A stretch of DNA of 34,749 nt from an uncultured Opitutia bacterium (lineage in GTDB: Bacteria > Verrucomicrobiota > Verrucomicrobiia > Opitutales > Opitutaceae). How positions within the stretch are numbered: the first letter of the stretch is position 1; each line of letters begins with the position of its first letter. The translations under genes and the position numbers were made by a program. The notes beneath the pieces are model-generated. The model saw nothing but the letters and a program-made list of their open reading frames with translations, was not told the DNA's origin and did not search any database. The stretch lies in the NCBI GenBank assembly GCA_903859715.1, contig CAIONS010000024.1, positions 1 to 34,749 of the forward strand. Direction: 5' to 3'. This document shows, one piece after another, positions 6,945 through 15,744 of this stretch.

Positions 6945-7898
6945 ATGGCCAAGATTCTTGTCACCGGTGCCGCCGGTTTCATCGGCAGTCACACCACGGA
7001 TTTCCTCCTGGCCGAAGGGCAGACCGTGGTGGGGGTCGATAACCTCCGGACCGGTCACCGGGAGAATCTCACGGCCGCCCTGCGATCGCCCCGGTTTGCC
7101 CTGCATCCGCTCGACGTTGCGGCCCCCGGCGCCCTGGCGGCGCTGGTGGCGGCGGAGCGGCCGGACGCGATCATCCATCTGGCGGCGCTGGTCAGCGTGC
7201 AGGAGAGCATCGCGAATCCTGCGTTGAATTTCTCGCTCAACCTCCAGGCCACCCATCTCGTGGCCGAGGCGGCGCGGGCCTCGGGTGTCGGCCGGGTAGT
7301 GTTTGCCTCATCTGCCGCGATTTATGGCGATGGCGTGGCGCAACCGGTCCGCGAGGCGGCGGAAAAGCGCCCGGTCAGTCCCTATGGTGCCGCGAAACTT
7401 GCCTCGGAAGATTTGCTGCTGGGGCATGGCGCTTGCTACGGCTTCACGGTGCGCTGCCAGCGGTATTTCAATGTCTACGGTCCCCGGCAGGACCCGGCCT
7501 CGCCCTATTCGGGGGTCATCTCGATCTTTGCGCGGCGCTACCGCGAAGGAAAGCCCGTGGCAATTTACGGCGATGGCCGGCAGACCCGGGATTTTGTCGC
7601 GGTGCGCGACGTCGCCCGGGCCAACGCACTCGCGGCGACACGGCCCGGCCTCATCTCCGGGGCGGTCAACATCTGCACGGGCCGCGCGACATCGCTGCGC
7701 GAGCTGGCGGAGATTTTTTCCACGCACAATCCCGGGGTGGCTGCGCCCACGTACGCCCCGGCGCGGCCGGGTGACATCCTTCATTCCCTGGGCGACCCGG
7801 CGTCGGCCGGCGCCGAACTCGGGTTCAAGGCGACTACGGCTGTGGCCAAGGGCCTGGCGGAACTGATCTCCGAAACCGCCGTCCCTCTTCTCTCATGA
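6945..7898 (+). CDS. NAD-dependent sugar-nucleotide epimerase
   Basis: A 317-residue extended short-chain dehydrogenase (UDP-glucose 4-epimerase/WbpP group). It shows the nucleotide-binding GAAGFIGSH (8-16), Asp32 for the NAD ribose, the HLAALVSV strand, the active-site Ser in FASSAAIYG and the catalytic pair Tyr147/Lys151 in SPYGAAK. NVYGPRQDP and IYGDGRQTRDFVAVRDV are typical of epimerases acting on UDP-GlcNAc or UDP-glucose. It probably supplies a precursor for polysaccharide or LPS. Its stop overlaps the start of the following diguanylate cyclase (ATGA at 7895-7898), which implies coupled translation and hints at c-di-GMP-linked exopolysaccharide. Substrate specificity cannot be settled from sequence, so no gene symbol is given. 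Confidence 0.88.
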   Translation: MAKILVTGAAGFIGSHTTDFLLAEGQTVVGVDNLRTGHRENLTAALRSPRFALHPLDVAAPGALAALVAAERPDAIIHLAALVSVQESIANPALNFSLNLQATHLVAEAARASGVGRVVFASSAAIYGDGVAQPVREAAEKRPVSPYGAAKLASEDLLLGHGACYGFTVRCQRYFNVYGPRQDPASPYSGVISIFARRYREGKPVAIYGDGRQTRDFVAVRDVARANALAATRPGLISGAVNICTGRATSLRELAEIFSTHNPGVAAPTYAPARPGDILHSLGDPASAGAELGFKATTAVAKGLAELISETAVPLLS

Positions 7899-8797
7899 GC
7901 CGAAAAATCCTGATGATCGATGATGACCGGATGCAGTACCGGCTCACCCAGGCGCATTTCAAAAATTTCCGCGGCGAGGACTTCACATTGGACTGGGCCG
8001 CCACCTATGAGGAAGGACTGGCGCGGCTGCTGGAGGGCGGCTTCGCCGCCTGCCTGCTGGATTACCAGCTGGGCGAGCGCAACGGACTCGAATTGATCCG
8101 GGCGGCGGTCGCCGGCGGATCCCATACGCCGATCGTCTTCCTGACGGCGGAGGCGTCGGAGCGGGTGGACATCGAGGCAATGAATGCCGGGGCGCTCGAC
8201 TATCTGGTCAAAGGGGAAATTTCCTCGCGCACGCTGGAACGCTCGCTGCGTTACGCATTGAAACTTGGGGATACGCTCGAAGCGCTGCGGAAGCTGGCGA
8301 CGCACGACCAGCTCACGAGCCTGCTGAACCGCCGGGAGTTTGATCGCATTCTGGCCGAGGAAAAGGAACGCTCGCGGCGCTTCGGCCATCCGTTCGCGCT
8401 GGTGCTGGTGGACATCGACCATTTCAAGTCGGTCAACGACACGCACGGCCATCCGGTGGGCGATGCGGTGCTGCAGGAAGTCGCGATCCGGCTGACGCGC
8501 GGACTGCGCGATGTCGACCGGGCGGCGCGATTTGGCGGCGAGGAATTTGCGCTCATCATCATGCAGGCCGACCGCAAGATCGCGCTGGAGGCGGCGCAGC
8601 GCGCCTGCGCCTCGGTCCGGAGTTCCCCCATCCAGATCGATGGCGGCCCCGAACTGCAGATCACCGTGAGTGCCGGCGCGGCGGAGATGCCCGCGGATGC
8701 GGCCTCGGGAATGGAACTCGTGGCGGCCGCGGACAAGGCGCTCTACGCCGCAAAGTCACGCGGGCGGAATTGCGCGGTGGCTTTCAGCGAGCTGTGA
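7895..8797 (+). CDS. response regulator with GGDEF diguanylate cyclase domain
   Basis: 300 residues in two domains. The receiver domain (about 1-122) has acidic residues Asp9-Asp11, phosphoacceptor Asp56 in ACLLDYQLG, Thr84 and Lys106. The GGDEF domain (about 130-300) has DQLTSLLNRREFD, LVDIDHFKSVND and the active GGEEF at 214-218. An intact inhibitory I-site RDVD (205-208) sits exactly five residues before GGEEF, so product feedback is expected. It should make c-di-GMP from two GTP on phosphorylation by an unlinked histidine kinase; no kinase gene is adjacent. The layout resembles PleD/WspR-like regulators with a single REC. The start overlaps the epimerase stop, and the 3' end overlaps the convergent lipid-kinase gene by 14 bases. 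Confidence 0.92.
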   Translation: MSRKILMIDDDRMQYRLTQAHFKNFRGEDFTLDWAATYEEGLARLLEGGFAACLLDYQLGERNGLELIRAAVAGGSHTPIVFLTAEASERVDIEAMNAGALDYLVKGEISSRTLERSLRYALKLGDTLEALRKLATHDQLTSLLNRREFDRILAEEKERSRRFGHPFALVLVDIDHFKSVNDTHGHPVGDAVLQEVAIRLTRGLRDVDRAARFGGEEFALIIMQADRKIALEAAQRACASVRSSPIQIDGGPELQITVSAGAAEMPADAASGMELVAAADKALYAAKSRGRNCAVAFSEL

Positions 8798-9659
8798 CAT
8801 CCGTCGGAGCCAGCACGCGCAGGCTGCGCGGCTGGGCCACAAATTCGATGCGAGCACCGGCCTGATGCGTTTCGCCGTCGGTGTGGATGAGTCCGGGAGC
8901 AGGCCGGACGACGACGAAGTCCGGACCTTGGAGCCGCAGGACGCCACCGGCGCGGCCAATCGAACCGGAAAAAAGCCGCGCCAGCAAGGGGAGGGCGTTC
9001 CAGACAGTCACGCGCGGCACGACGGTGAGATCGAGCAGGCCATCGTCGACGCGGGCGCCGGGAGCGATGAAGGCATGGTTGCCGTATTGGTCGCTATTGG
9101 CGACGGCCACGGTGAATGCCTGCACCTCGGTGCGATGTTCGCCCTCTTCGATCCAGCAATCCTGCGGCGCCCACGTGCGCCATAGCCGGGCGCTGGTCGT
9201 GAAGTACCGGAGTAATCCGCGGTGAGTGAGCTGGTTAAACTGTGCGGCCACTTCGGCCTCAAAGCCAAGGCCGGCGGCGGTAAAGAATGGGTGGCCGTCC
9301 GCGAGGCCGGTATCGATCAGTCGTGGATGACCGGTGCGGAGAATTTCCAGCGAGTGTTCCACCGGGCCGTGGATTCCGAGATGCCGGCCCAGGCCGTTGC
9401 CCGAGCCGCAGGGAATCAGACCCAAGGTGGCCGGCGTATGGACCAACCGGGCCGCCACTTCGTTCAAGGTGCCGTCGCCGCCGACCGCGACGATGAGTTC
9501 GCAGCCGTCATCGAGGGCCCGGGCGGCCAGGGCGCTGGCGTGACGGGGATGCGTGGTGACGTCGACTTCAGCGCCTAGCGTGGCGGCAAAGGTCTGCACC
9601 CGGAAAAGGACCCGGTGGGCTCCGCCGGAATGCGGGTTAACGATGAAGCGGGTCTTCAC
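8784..9659 (-). CDS. diacylglycerol/lipid kinase family protein
   Basis: A 291-residue protein of the DAGK catalytic-domain family (YegS/DgkB/BmrU group). The N-terminal nucleotide-binding domain starts RFIVNPHSGG and holds the diagnostic GGDGTLNEVA (60-69), then LGLIPCGSGNGLGRHLG, which is the conserved GTxND-like loop in its GSGNGLGR form. The C-terminal beta-sandwich includes TAAGLGFEAEV and the closing PGLIHTDGE motif typical of the family. It phosphorylates a lipid such as diacylglycerol, phosphatidylglycerol or a sphingoid base at the inner membrane face; the substrate is not readable. It is divergent from miaA with about 90 bases between them, and its stop lies inside the 3' end of the convergent diguanylate cyclase gene. 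Confidence 0.87.
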   Translation of the reverse strand: MKTRFIVNPHSGGAHRVLFRVQTFAATLGAEVDVTTHPRHASALAARALDDGCELIVAVGGDGTLNEVAARLVHTPATLGLIPCGSGNGLGRHLGIHGPVEHSLEILRTGHPRLIDTGLADGHPFFTAAGLGFEAEVAAQFNQLTHRGLLRYFTTSARLWRTWAPQDCWIEEGEHRTEVQAFTVAVANSDQYGNHAFIAPGARVDDGLLDLTVVPRVTVWNALPLLARLFSGSIGRAGGVLRLQGPDFVVVRPAPGLIHTDGETHQAGARIEFVAQPRSLRVLAPTDVTAR

Positions 9660-9751
9660 GGTCCAGAGAAAGACGACGAGCCATGGGAAGGGCGAGCGCC
9701 GAGCTGATTCTTCGCCTCGCGCGTTGCGGCAAAGATGTCTTGATGGGCGCG

Positions 9752-10654
9752 ATGAAACCCACCGTCCATGTCCTCACCGGCTGCACTGCCACGGGCAAGA
9801 CGGAGTGGGCGTTGCGCTGGGCGGAGGCGAGGAGTGCGGAAATCGTGTCGTGCGACTCGCTGCTGTTTTACCGCGGGATGGATCTCGGTACGGCCAAACC
9901 CACGGCCGCAGAGCAGGCGCGCGTGCGGCATCATCTGATCGATCTCATCGATGTGACGGGACGGATGGATGTCACGCAGTACGTGATCCAGGCCCGGGCG
10001 GCGGTGAGGGACATCCAGGCGCGGGGCCATGCGGTGCTGGTGGTCGGCGGCAGCGGGTTTTATCTGAAAAGTTTTTTTGCGCCGGTGGCGGACGAAGTGG
10101 TGGTACCGGCGGCGTTGAGGGCGGAAGTGGCCGGCCTGACGCGGGAGGAAGCCGTGGCGCGGCTGCGGTCGCTCAATCCCGGCGGACTTGGGGCGCTCGA
10201 CGTGGAGAACCCGCGCCGGGTGACCCGGGCACTGGAGCGATGCCTCGCCTCCGGCCGGACTTTGGCGGAGCTGGCGGCGGATTTTGCGCGGCAGCCCGGG
10301 CCGTTCGCGGACTGGCGGATCGAGCTGACCCAGATTGACCGGCCAGCGGAGGAGCTGGCACAGCGCATTGAAATCCGCGTCGCGGAAATGCTGTGCGCGG
10401 GACTGGTGGCCGAGGTCCGGCAATTGCTGGCGGCGGGGTTGAAGGAGAACCCGAGCGCGTCGCGGGCGATTGGCTACCGCGAAGTGATCGACTGTCTGGA
10501 GGGAAAATTACCCGAAGAGAAACTGGCGGCGGAAATCGCCCAGAACACGCGTGCACTGGTGAAGAAGCAGCGCACGTGGTTTCGTACGCAGCTGCCATCG
10601 CACCGGACGGTCATGGCGGCGGACCTGACGATCGCGGGTCTGTTTGCCGTCTGA
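9752..10654 (+). CDS. miaA: tRNA dimethylallyltransferase
   Basis: About 300 residues. MiaA transfers the dimethylallyl group to N6 of A37 in tRNAs reading UNN codons. The P-loop GCTATGKT opens the protein, followed by CDSLLFYRGMDLGTAKPT (the conserved substrate-binding DS-YRGMDIGTAKP region), VVGGSGFYLKS, NPRRVTRALE, AIGYREVIDCLEG and NTRALVKKQRTWFR. All are family landmarks. The chosen ATG at 9752 puts the P-loop at residues 10-17, as in homologues. An ATG at 9743 is equally open, and 9683 is too long. No Shine-Dalgarno sequence decides. The gene is monocistronic here, diverging from the lipid kinase gene and converging on the TolC-like gene with 37 bases between stops. Confidence 0.94.
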   Translation: MKPTVHVLTGCTATGKTEWALRWAEARSAEIVSCDSLLFYRGMDLGTAKPTAAEQARVRHHLIDLIDVTGRMDVTQYVIQARAAVRDIQARGHAVLVVGGSGFYLKSFFAPVADEVVVPAALRAEVAGLTREEAVARLRSLNPGGLGALDVENPRRVTRALERCLASGRTLAELAADFARQPGPFADWRIELTQIDRPAEELAQRIEIRVAEMLCAGLVAEVRQLLAAGLKENPSASRAIGYREVIDCLEGKLPEEKLAAEIAQNTRALVKKQRTWFRTQLPSHRTVMAADLTIAGLFAV

Positions 10655-10691
10655 CGAGCCAAGCCGCGGGGGGCCGTGACTACGCAGGCGC

Positions 10692-12218
10692 TTACTTTTC
10701 GGCCAGCATGACGTGGTAAACGTCGAGCGAAGTACCCTCAAGGAAGCGGAGATTGGCGAGTGCGTTGCGCAGGTTAACCTCGGCCTGCAACTGGGTCACG
10801 CGCGCGGTCTCCAGGGCGTTTTGGGCCTGAAGCACATCGTAGCTGGTCGCGAGGCCGGCATCGAATTTGGCCTTTTGCAGCTCATACTGCTTCTGCGTGA
10901 GAGTGGTGGTCAGCGTGGCGGCCTCGACGCCCTCCTGATTGGAGAGCACGGCGCGGACGGCGGCCCGGACCTGCACCATGAGCGTCTGGTCGGTCTGGTC
11001 GTAAGTGGTCTGCTCGCTCTGCAGGTTGGCGAGCGCCTGCCGGTATTGGGCGCGGGTGGCGCGCATGCCGATCGGAATACTGAGCGTGAGGCCCACATTC
11101 CAGTTGTAACCGGGGCCGGACCACACGGTGGAATTGGCGTCGGAATAGGAATGCTCGGTGCTGTTATAACCGGCGCCGGCGACGGCGTTCAATTGTGGCA
11201 GGTTGCTGCGCTTGGCCCGCAGGGCGTCGAGCTTGTATTGCTCGATGGTGGCCTGGACCACGGCGAGATTCGGGCCGTTGTCCCGGGCCAGCTTGTAGGA
11301 ATAGGCAAACGAGGGGTTGACCGTGGGCAGGGCGGGGAACTCCACCTGGCCGATGGGGCTGGTGAATTCGCGCTCACCGAGGGCTTGGAGCAGCGTGTCC
11401 TCGGCGTTGTCCATCGCCTGCTTGAAGCCGATCAGCGCGCTCTGCGCGGTGGCGACGCCCGCCTGGGCTTGGACGACATCCAGGTCCGTGAGCACGCCCG
11501 TGTTCCGCTTGGAGGTGTTTTCATCCAAGAGCTGCTGGGCAAGTTTCAGGCTGTCCTGGCCGACGACATACTGTTTGCGCGTGTAGATCAGGTTCGAATA
11601 CGCGGTCTCCACGTTATAGATCGTGGTGAGGACGGAACTCTTGAGGTTGAGGTTGGCGATCTTCTCGCCGAGCTGGGCAATCTGGATGGTGGCGCGGTTG
11701 TAGTCGGTGCCGGCGCCCTGCAGGAGAGGTTGGGTGACGTTCAGGGACACCGCGCCGTTGTAGGCGGGGTTGAACAGGGTCTGGACGGTATTGCTGTAGT
11801 CGCGCGACAGGCCGTAACTGGCCGTGACCGTGCCGCCCGTGATCACAGGCTGGATCAGCGACAGACTCATGCTTTGATCGTTGGTCTGGGGATTGGCTCC
11901 GCCGATCGTGGTGGACGTGCTGTAAAGCGCGACCGGGCTTTCAACCACGGACTTCTGCCAGGTGGCGTCAAACACCGGGTCATATCCGGCCTTGGTGATG
12001 ACCACCTGGTCCTTGGCGAAGCTGACCGCGAAGTTCTGGATCCGGACGGCAAAATTCTTCTCGAGGGCCCGGGCGACGCATTCCTCGATCGAGAGCGCGG
12101 GTGCGGCGGCCACCGGCGGGGTGCTGAGGGCCGGGGTGGCAGGTGCTTCGGCCCGGGCGACGGTGAGCGCGGCCAGACTGAGGAAAAGGAGAAGGGCTCG
12201 AACGGATGGGCGTGGCAT
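10692..12218 (-). CDS. TolC-like outer membrane efflux protein
   Basis: A 508-residue protein starting at 12218 with a classic signal peptide (Arg near the N-terminus, then LLLFLSLAALTVARAEA). An ATG further upstream gives a 25-residue extension of no apparent use. The mature part begins SIEECVARALEKNFAVRIQNF, the standard opening of the outer membrane efflux protein repeat. It contains long Gln/Ala-rich coiled-coil helices typical of the TolC tunnel, in two repeated halves (for example LDVVQAQAGVATAQSALIGFKQAMDNAEDTLLQALG and, near the end, YDVLQAQNALETARVTQLQAEVNLRNALANL). It would form the outer-membrane channel for a tripartite efflux or type I secretion pump. No adaptor or pump gene is adjacent. 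It is the last gene of the minus-strand run from argS, 323 bases after the PpiD-like gene, so it may have its own promoter. Confidence 0.9.
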   Translation of the reverse strand: MPRPSVRALLLFLSLAALTVARAEAPATPALSTPPVAAAPALSIEECVARALEKNFAVRIQNFAVSFAKDQVVITKAGYDPVFDATWQKSVVESPVALYSTSTTIGGANPQTNDQSMSLSLIQPVITGGTVTASYGLSRDYSNTVQTLFNPAYNGAVSLNVTQPLLQGAGTDYNRATIQIAQLGEKIANLNLKSSVLTTIYNVETAYSNLIYTRKQYVVGQDSLKLAQQLLDENTSKRNTGVLTDLDVVQAQAGVATAQSALIGFKQAMDNAEDTLLQALGEREFTSPIGQVEFPALPTVNPSFAYSYKLARDNGPNLAVVQATIEQYKLDALRAKRSNLPQLNAVAGAGYNSTEHSYSDANSTVWSGPGYNWNVGLTLSIPIGMRATRAQYRQALANLQSEQTTYDQTDQTLMVQVRAAVRAVLSNQEGVEAATLTTTLTQKQYELQKAKFDAGLATSYDVLQAQNALETARVTQLQAEVNLRNALANLRFLEGTSLDVYHVMLAEK

Positions 12219-12541
12219 GATGGAAAAGGCGTGAGCGGGAAGTGAAAGTGAGAACACGGTGGCTGTCGAAAAGTTACTGGGTTTCAGGCCCATGGGTGAA
12301 AGACGGGCGAACGGGCCCGGAATCCACGCCGATCATGCGCCTATGACGGATCGAGTCAGCAAAAGTTTCATCGCGTCCGGTACTTAAGCCATGGGGCGCG
12401 GACCCGGCGGTCAGGGAAACGGACGTGGCAACGAAGGACGGCATGGCGCGACGACCTTCGTCGCGGTGAGGCCCTGATTCGAGGCGAAACCAGTCGAGCG
12501 GTTCGCGGCGGGGATGAACGGTTGGCGCCCGGCGGCCAGGG
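12219..12541. other. intergenic region with a short perfect hairpin
   Basis: No gene is supported in these 323 bases. An 8-bp perfect hairpin, CGCGACGA-CCT-TCGTCGCG, lies at 12447-12465. That is about 80 bases after the PpiD-like stop in the direction of transcription. No U-run follows it on the minus strand, so it is not a standard intrinsic terminator. The remainder presumably holds the promoter of the TolC-like gene, but no clear -35/-10 pair stands out. Confidence 0.4.
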
Positions 12542-14203
12542 TCATTTGGCCGCAGGCTCGGTCCGCTTCAGCTCCTGCTCGACGAGGGCGTTGAGCTGGG
12601 CGCTGGCGCCAATGCGGGCGTTGACGGTGGCCAGCTGAGTGCGCATGGCGGTGTAGGCCGGCCCGGTCTCGCTGAAATCAGGCAGCTTCTTGTCGATGAC
12701 GTAGACGAAGAGACCCTGGTCCTTGGCCACGATCATCTCGGAGACCTGGCCCTTTTCCAACCGCTCCAGCGCGCCGGCGACGGAATAGTCGAGGTCCTTC
12801 GGGGGAGTGCGGCGCGTGAACGGGGCGAGGGTCTTGGGGACAATCTTGACGGAGGTGGCGCTCGCGGCGGTGGCGATGGCCTTGTCGAAGGGTTCGCCTG
12901 ACTTCAGGAGTTTCTCGATGAGGCTGCGGAGGGTCTTGCCAAATTCGACGAAGCGCTTGCTCCGCTCGTTTTCCGTGTAATCGGCGGTCACCTTGGCCCG
13001 CACCTCGGAGAACAGGGGCTGGCGCGAGGGAATCGACTCCCGCCAGAAAAGCACCACGGCGCCGCCGGGCGCGGCGAGGGCGTCGGAGTAGGCGCGGCTG
13101 GCGTCGAGCTTGAAGGCCTCGTTCGCGATTTCGGCCGAGCCGCCGAGTTCGGCGGGGCCGGCCTCGCGGGTAAACGGCGCAAGGGACTTCAGCGTGATGT
13201 GCTGCGCAGCGAGAAGGCTGTCGAAGGCGGGCGTGCCGGGGGCGATCTTGCCGTCGTAGAGCGCGAACGAAAGGTCGGAGGCGGCCTTCGAGGCGAAGCG
13301 CTGGGCGCGCTCAAGCTTGAGGGCGGCCTCGACCTGCGGGCGAACGGCGGCGTAATCGGCGGCGGGATCGGGCTTGGCGCCGGCAGGTTTGACCGCGGGA
13401 TTGGGGAAGCGGCCGGGATTCGCGTCGTAGTAGGCGCGCACGTCGGCGTCGGTCACGCTGACCGAACCCGTGTAGGCCGCGGCGGGAAAGTAGGCGACGG
13501 CGGTGGCGACGCTGGGCGCGATGGTGTAGCGGAAGGAATTGTCCGCAAAAAACCTGGTCAGGACGGCGTCCGTGACCGGGATGGACGGATTGAAGCTCGC
13601 GTAGTCGGCGGTGGCGGTGGCGAGCGTCCAGACGGAGTCGGAGCGGGCCAGCTGGGCCTTGACGTCGGCGGGCAGCACGTAACCCGGGCCGGCGATGATC
13701 TTCTGGACCTGGTTGGCGCGGACATCGTCGGAAATCACGCGGCTGACCTCGGCCTCGGTGAGACGGGGATTGGATTTCAGGGAATCGCGGAAATTGCCAT
13801 AGCGCTTGGCGTCGAACTGGCCGTCCTCGCCGGCGAAAACCCGGAGGCCCTTGATGTAGTCGGCCACTTCTTGGGCAGTCGGAGGGGGAAGATGGAGCTG
13901 GTCGGCGAGGGCGAGGGCGGCGACGCGCTGGAAGGCGTAGTTTTGCAGATCGGCACCCTCGAGCGAGTTATAGCCGGTCTGGAGGTTCACACTGATGCTC
14001 GCATCGCCGATGAGGCGGGCCTGGTCTTCCTGGGAGCCGAGGTTGTAGCCAAAGAAATCGCGGCTGACCGTCTGGCGCTCGGTGCGGCCGAGATTGGAAC
14101 CGGGGCCGAACGCGATGATGAACGAGATGATGGTACTGATCAGGATCAGTGCAAAAATGACGCGGAAGTGTTGCTGAAAGGTTTTCTGGATCCAGGAAAT
14201 CAT
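12542..14203 (-). CDS. PpiD/SurA-like periplasmic folding factor
   Basis: 553 residues when started at 14203, where the frame becomes MISWIQKTFQQHFRVIF; the upstream extension is an out-of-frame shadow of yihY. One N-terminal membrane helix (VIFALILISTIISFIIAFG) anchors a large periplasmic part, the topology of PpiD. The SurA_N-like helical segment (about 45-200) has features such as DFFGYNLGS and TAQEVADYIKGLRVFAGEDGQFD. I find no clear parvulin signature. The middle segment keeps only the tail pattern of a PPIC domain (ANEAFKLDASRAYSDAL...GGAVVLFW), so isomerase activity is doubtful and chaperone function likelier. It lies 58 bases after the YihY-like gene on the same strand. The role in outer-membrane protein folding is inferred from the family. 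Confidence 0.75.
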   Translation of the reverse strand: MISWIQKTFQQHFRVIFALILISTIISFIIAFGPGSNLGRTERQTVSRDFFGYNLGSQEDQARLIGDASISVNLQTGYNSLEGADLQNYAFQRVAALALADQLHLPPPTAQEVADYIKGLRVFAGEDGQFDAKRYGNFRDSLKSNPRLTEAEVSRVISDDVRANQVQKIIAGPGYVLPADVKAQLARSDSVWTLATATADYASFNPSIPVTDAVLTRFFADNSFRYTIAPSVATAVAYFPAAAYTGSVSVTDADVRAYYDANPGRFPNPAVKPAGAKPDPAADYAAVRPQVEAALKLERAQRFASKAASDLSFALYDGKIAPGTPAFDSLLAAQHITLKSLAPFTREAGPAELGGSAEIANEAFKLDASRAYSDALAAPGGAVVLFWRESIPSRQPLFSEVRAKVTADYTENERSKRFVEFGKTLRSLIEKLLKSGEPFDKAIATAASATSVKIVPKTLAPFTRRTPPKDLDYSVAGALERLEKGQVSEMIVAKDQGLFVYVIDKKLPDFSETGPAYTAMRTQLATVNARIGASAQLNALVEQELKRTEPAAK

Positions 14204-14261
14204 GGAGGGAAAAACGGCGACGCTAGGTCGCCAGTGGTGCGAGGCAAGGGCGAAGTGGGGA

Positions 14262-15728
14262 CTAGCGCCGGGCCGGCTCGCCCATGGCGAAAGGCGGCTG
14301 GGAGTCGTCGAAGGCGTGCTCGGCAAAGAGCTGCTCAAAGCTTTTCTGGAACAGCTCCTGTTCGCCCATCCGCTCAAGGGCGGCACTGTAATGCTGCAGG
14401 ATGGGGTCGATGCGCTCCAGCTCCTGGCCGACCGGGTCATCGCCCAGGTTGTTGTCGAGGCGCTTGAATTCGAACAGGGTGATGTGGCTCAGCGGCCGGG
14501 CCGGCTGATAGAAATAATCCGTCGGTGCGCCCCCGGGCGGCGGCGGGATCGGCGTCAGGAGCTTCATGTCCACGAGCCGGTTGAGGCACTCGTTGAGGGT
14601 CTGGGTGGGGACCTTGAGCATGTCGCCGAGATGCGAGGCGGTGACGGCCGGCAGGCACTCCCGGAAGCGCCGGCAGATCGTCAGCAACACGACCAGCGAC
14701 AGGCGCTCGCGCATCGATTCGCTGAGGCGGCTCCACGCGGCCTCGCTGCTGCGGAAATGGGCGTTCTGTACCGCATAGCTGAGCTGCCCGCCGATGAGGA
14801 CGAAGAGCCAGAAAACATACAGGCCGAGCATGAGGATCGGCAGGACGCCGAGGGAGCCGTAGAGGCTCTTCTCGAGGTAAACCCGCCGCAGGTAGAGGAA
14901 GGCGACGAAGTTGTTCAACAGCAGCAGCGCGGCGACGACGACGGCCCCGATGAAGGCGGCGCGCCAGAGCACGCGCGTATTGGGCGTGAAGCGGTAGAAG
15001 AAGGTGAGCAGGATGACGAGCACCAGGCCGGAGAAGAGCGGCAGGGACCAGCGCAGCGCCTCGAGCAATTCGCGGCCGAAGGGCAGGCGTTCGAGGAAGA
15101 CGTTGATGAAGGCGCCGGCGCCGAGCAGCGTGAGCGAGGCGAAGAAGAGGACGGCGCCCAGCGTGAGGACGGTCCAATAGAACATCACGCGCATGAGGAG
15201 AGTGCGGCCGTTGCGCACGCCCCAGATCTCGTTGAAGGTGTCCTCGATTGTCTTGAAGAGGAATAGGACGATCAGGATGAGCGTGAGGGCGCCGAGTGCG
15301 CCCGCCGTGCCGGAGCGGGAGCCGGCGATGATGCCCTTGATGAGCTCGGTCAGCCCGGTATGAGGCGCCGAGGCGTTGGTGCCGACGCTCATGCTTTCCA
15401 GCTGCTGCAGCTGCGGGGCCACGCTCTTGATCACGGTGCTGAACTGGTTCGCAAGCACGGCCGGGTCGCTGTCCTGCCCGAGCATGAAGCCGCCGACGAG
15501 CACCGCGACCCCGATGAGCGGGCCGAGCCCGAGCAGCGAGCTGAAACTCAGTGCGGCGGCGCGGCTGGCGGCCTTGGTTTCGCCGAAGACGGTGAACGTG
15601 ATCGAGATCACGCGGAGCACGGCATAGGTGCGACCGCGCAGCGAATGGTCCTTCAGGTAGGCCGTCTGCCAGATTTCCCGATGGAAAAGTTGGACGATTT
15701 TTCTGCCGCGCTCAACAAGACTGGCCAT
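14262..15728 (-). CDS. YihY/virulence-factor BrkB family membrane protein with C-terminal winged helix
   Basis: 488 residues. The first ~340 form the multi-helix YihY/BrkB domain: ALSFSSLLGLGPLIGVAVLVGGFMLG, ALTLILIVLFLFKTIEDTFNEIWGVRNGR (the conserved N-IWG region), MFYWTVLTLGAVLFFASLTLLG, SGLVLVILLTFFYRFTPNTRV, AAFIGAVVVAALLLLNNFVAFLYL and GVLPILMLGLYVFWLFVLIGGQLSYA. The family was once called ribonuclease BN, but that assignment was wrong; its function is still unclear, possibly transport or envelope integrity. The last ~130 residues form a cytoplasmic domain resembling a winged helix (TASHLGDMLKVPTQTLNECLNRLVDMKLLTPI), an extension also known in some longer YihY proteins. It follows the GYF-domain membrane protein gene by 16 bases, so the two are co-transcribed. 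Confidence 0.85.
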   Translation of the reverse strand: MASLVERGRKIVQLFHREIWQTAYLKDHSLRGRTYAVLRVISITFTVFGETKAASRAAALSFSSLLGLGPLIGVAVLVGGFMLGQDSDPAVLANQFSTVIKSVAPQLQQLESMSVGTNASAPHTGLTELIKGIIAGSRSGTAGALGALTLILIVLFLFKTIEDTFNEIWGVRNGRTLLMRVMFYWTVLTLGAVLFFASLTLLGAGAFINVFLERLPFGRELLEALRWSLPLFSGLVLVILLTFFYRFTPNTRVLWRAAFIGAVVVAALLLLNNFVAFLYLRRVYLEKSLYGSLGVLPILMLGLYVFWLFVLIGGQLSYAVQNAHFRSSEAAWSRLSESMRERLSLVVLLTICRRFRECLPAVTASHLGDMLKVPTQTLNECLNRLVDMKLLTPIPPPPGGAPTDYFYQPARPLSHITLFEFKRLDNNLGDDPVGQELERIDPILQHYSAALERMGEQELFQKSFEQLFAEHAFDDSQPPFAMGEPARR

Positions 15729-15744
15729 GGGCGCGTGGCGGGAC

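Noticed and set aside
10713-12245. 510-codon plus-strand frame opposite the TolC-like gene
   Set aside because: It is a long antisense frame with Gly/Arg/His-rich composition and no domain, whereas the minus strand encodes a full OEP-family protein with signal peptide.
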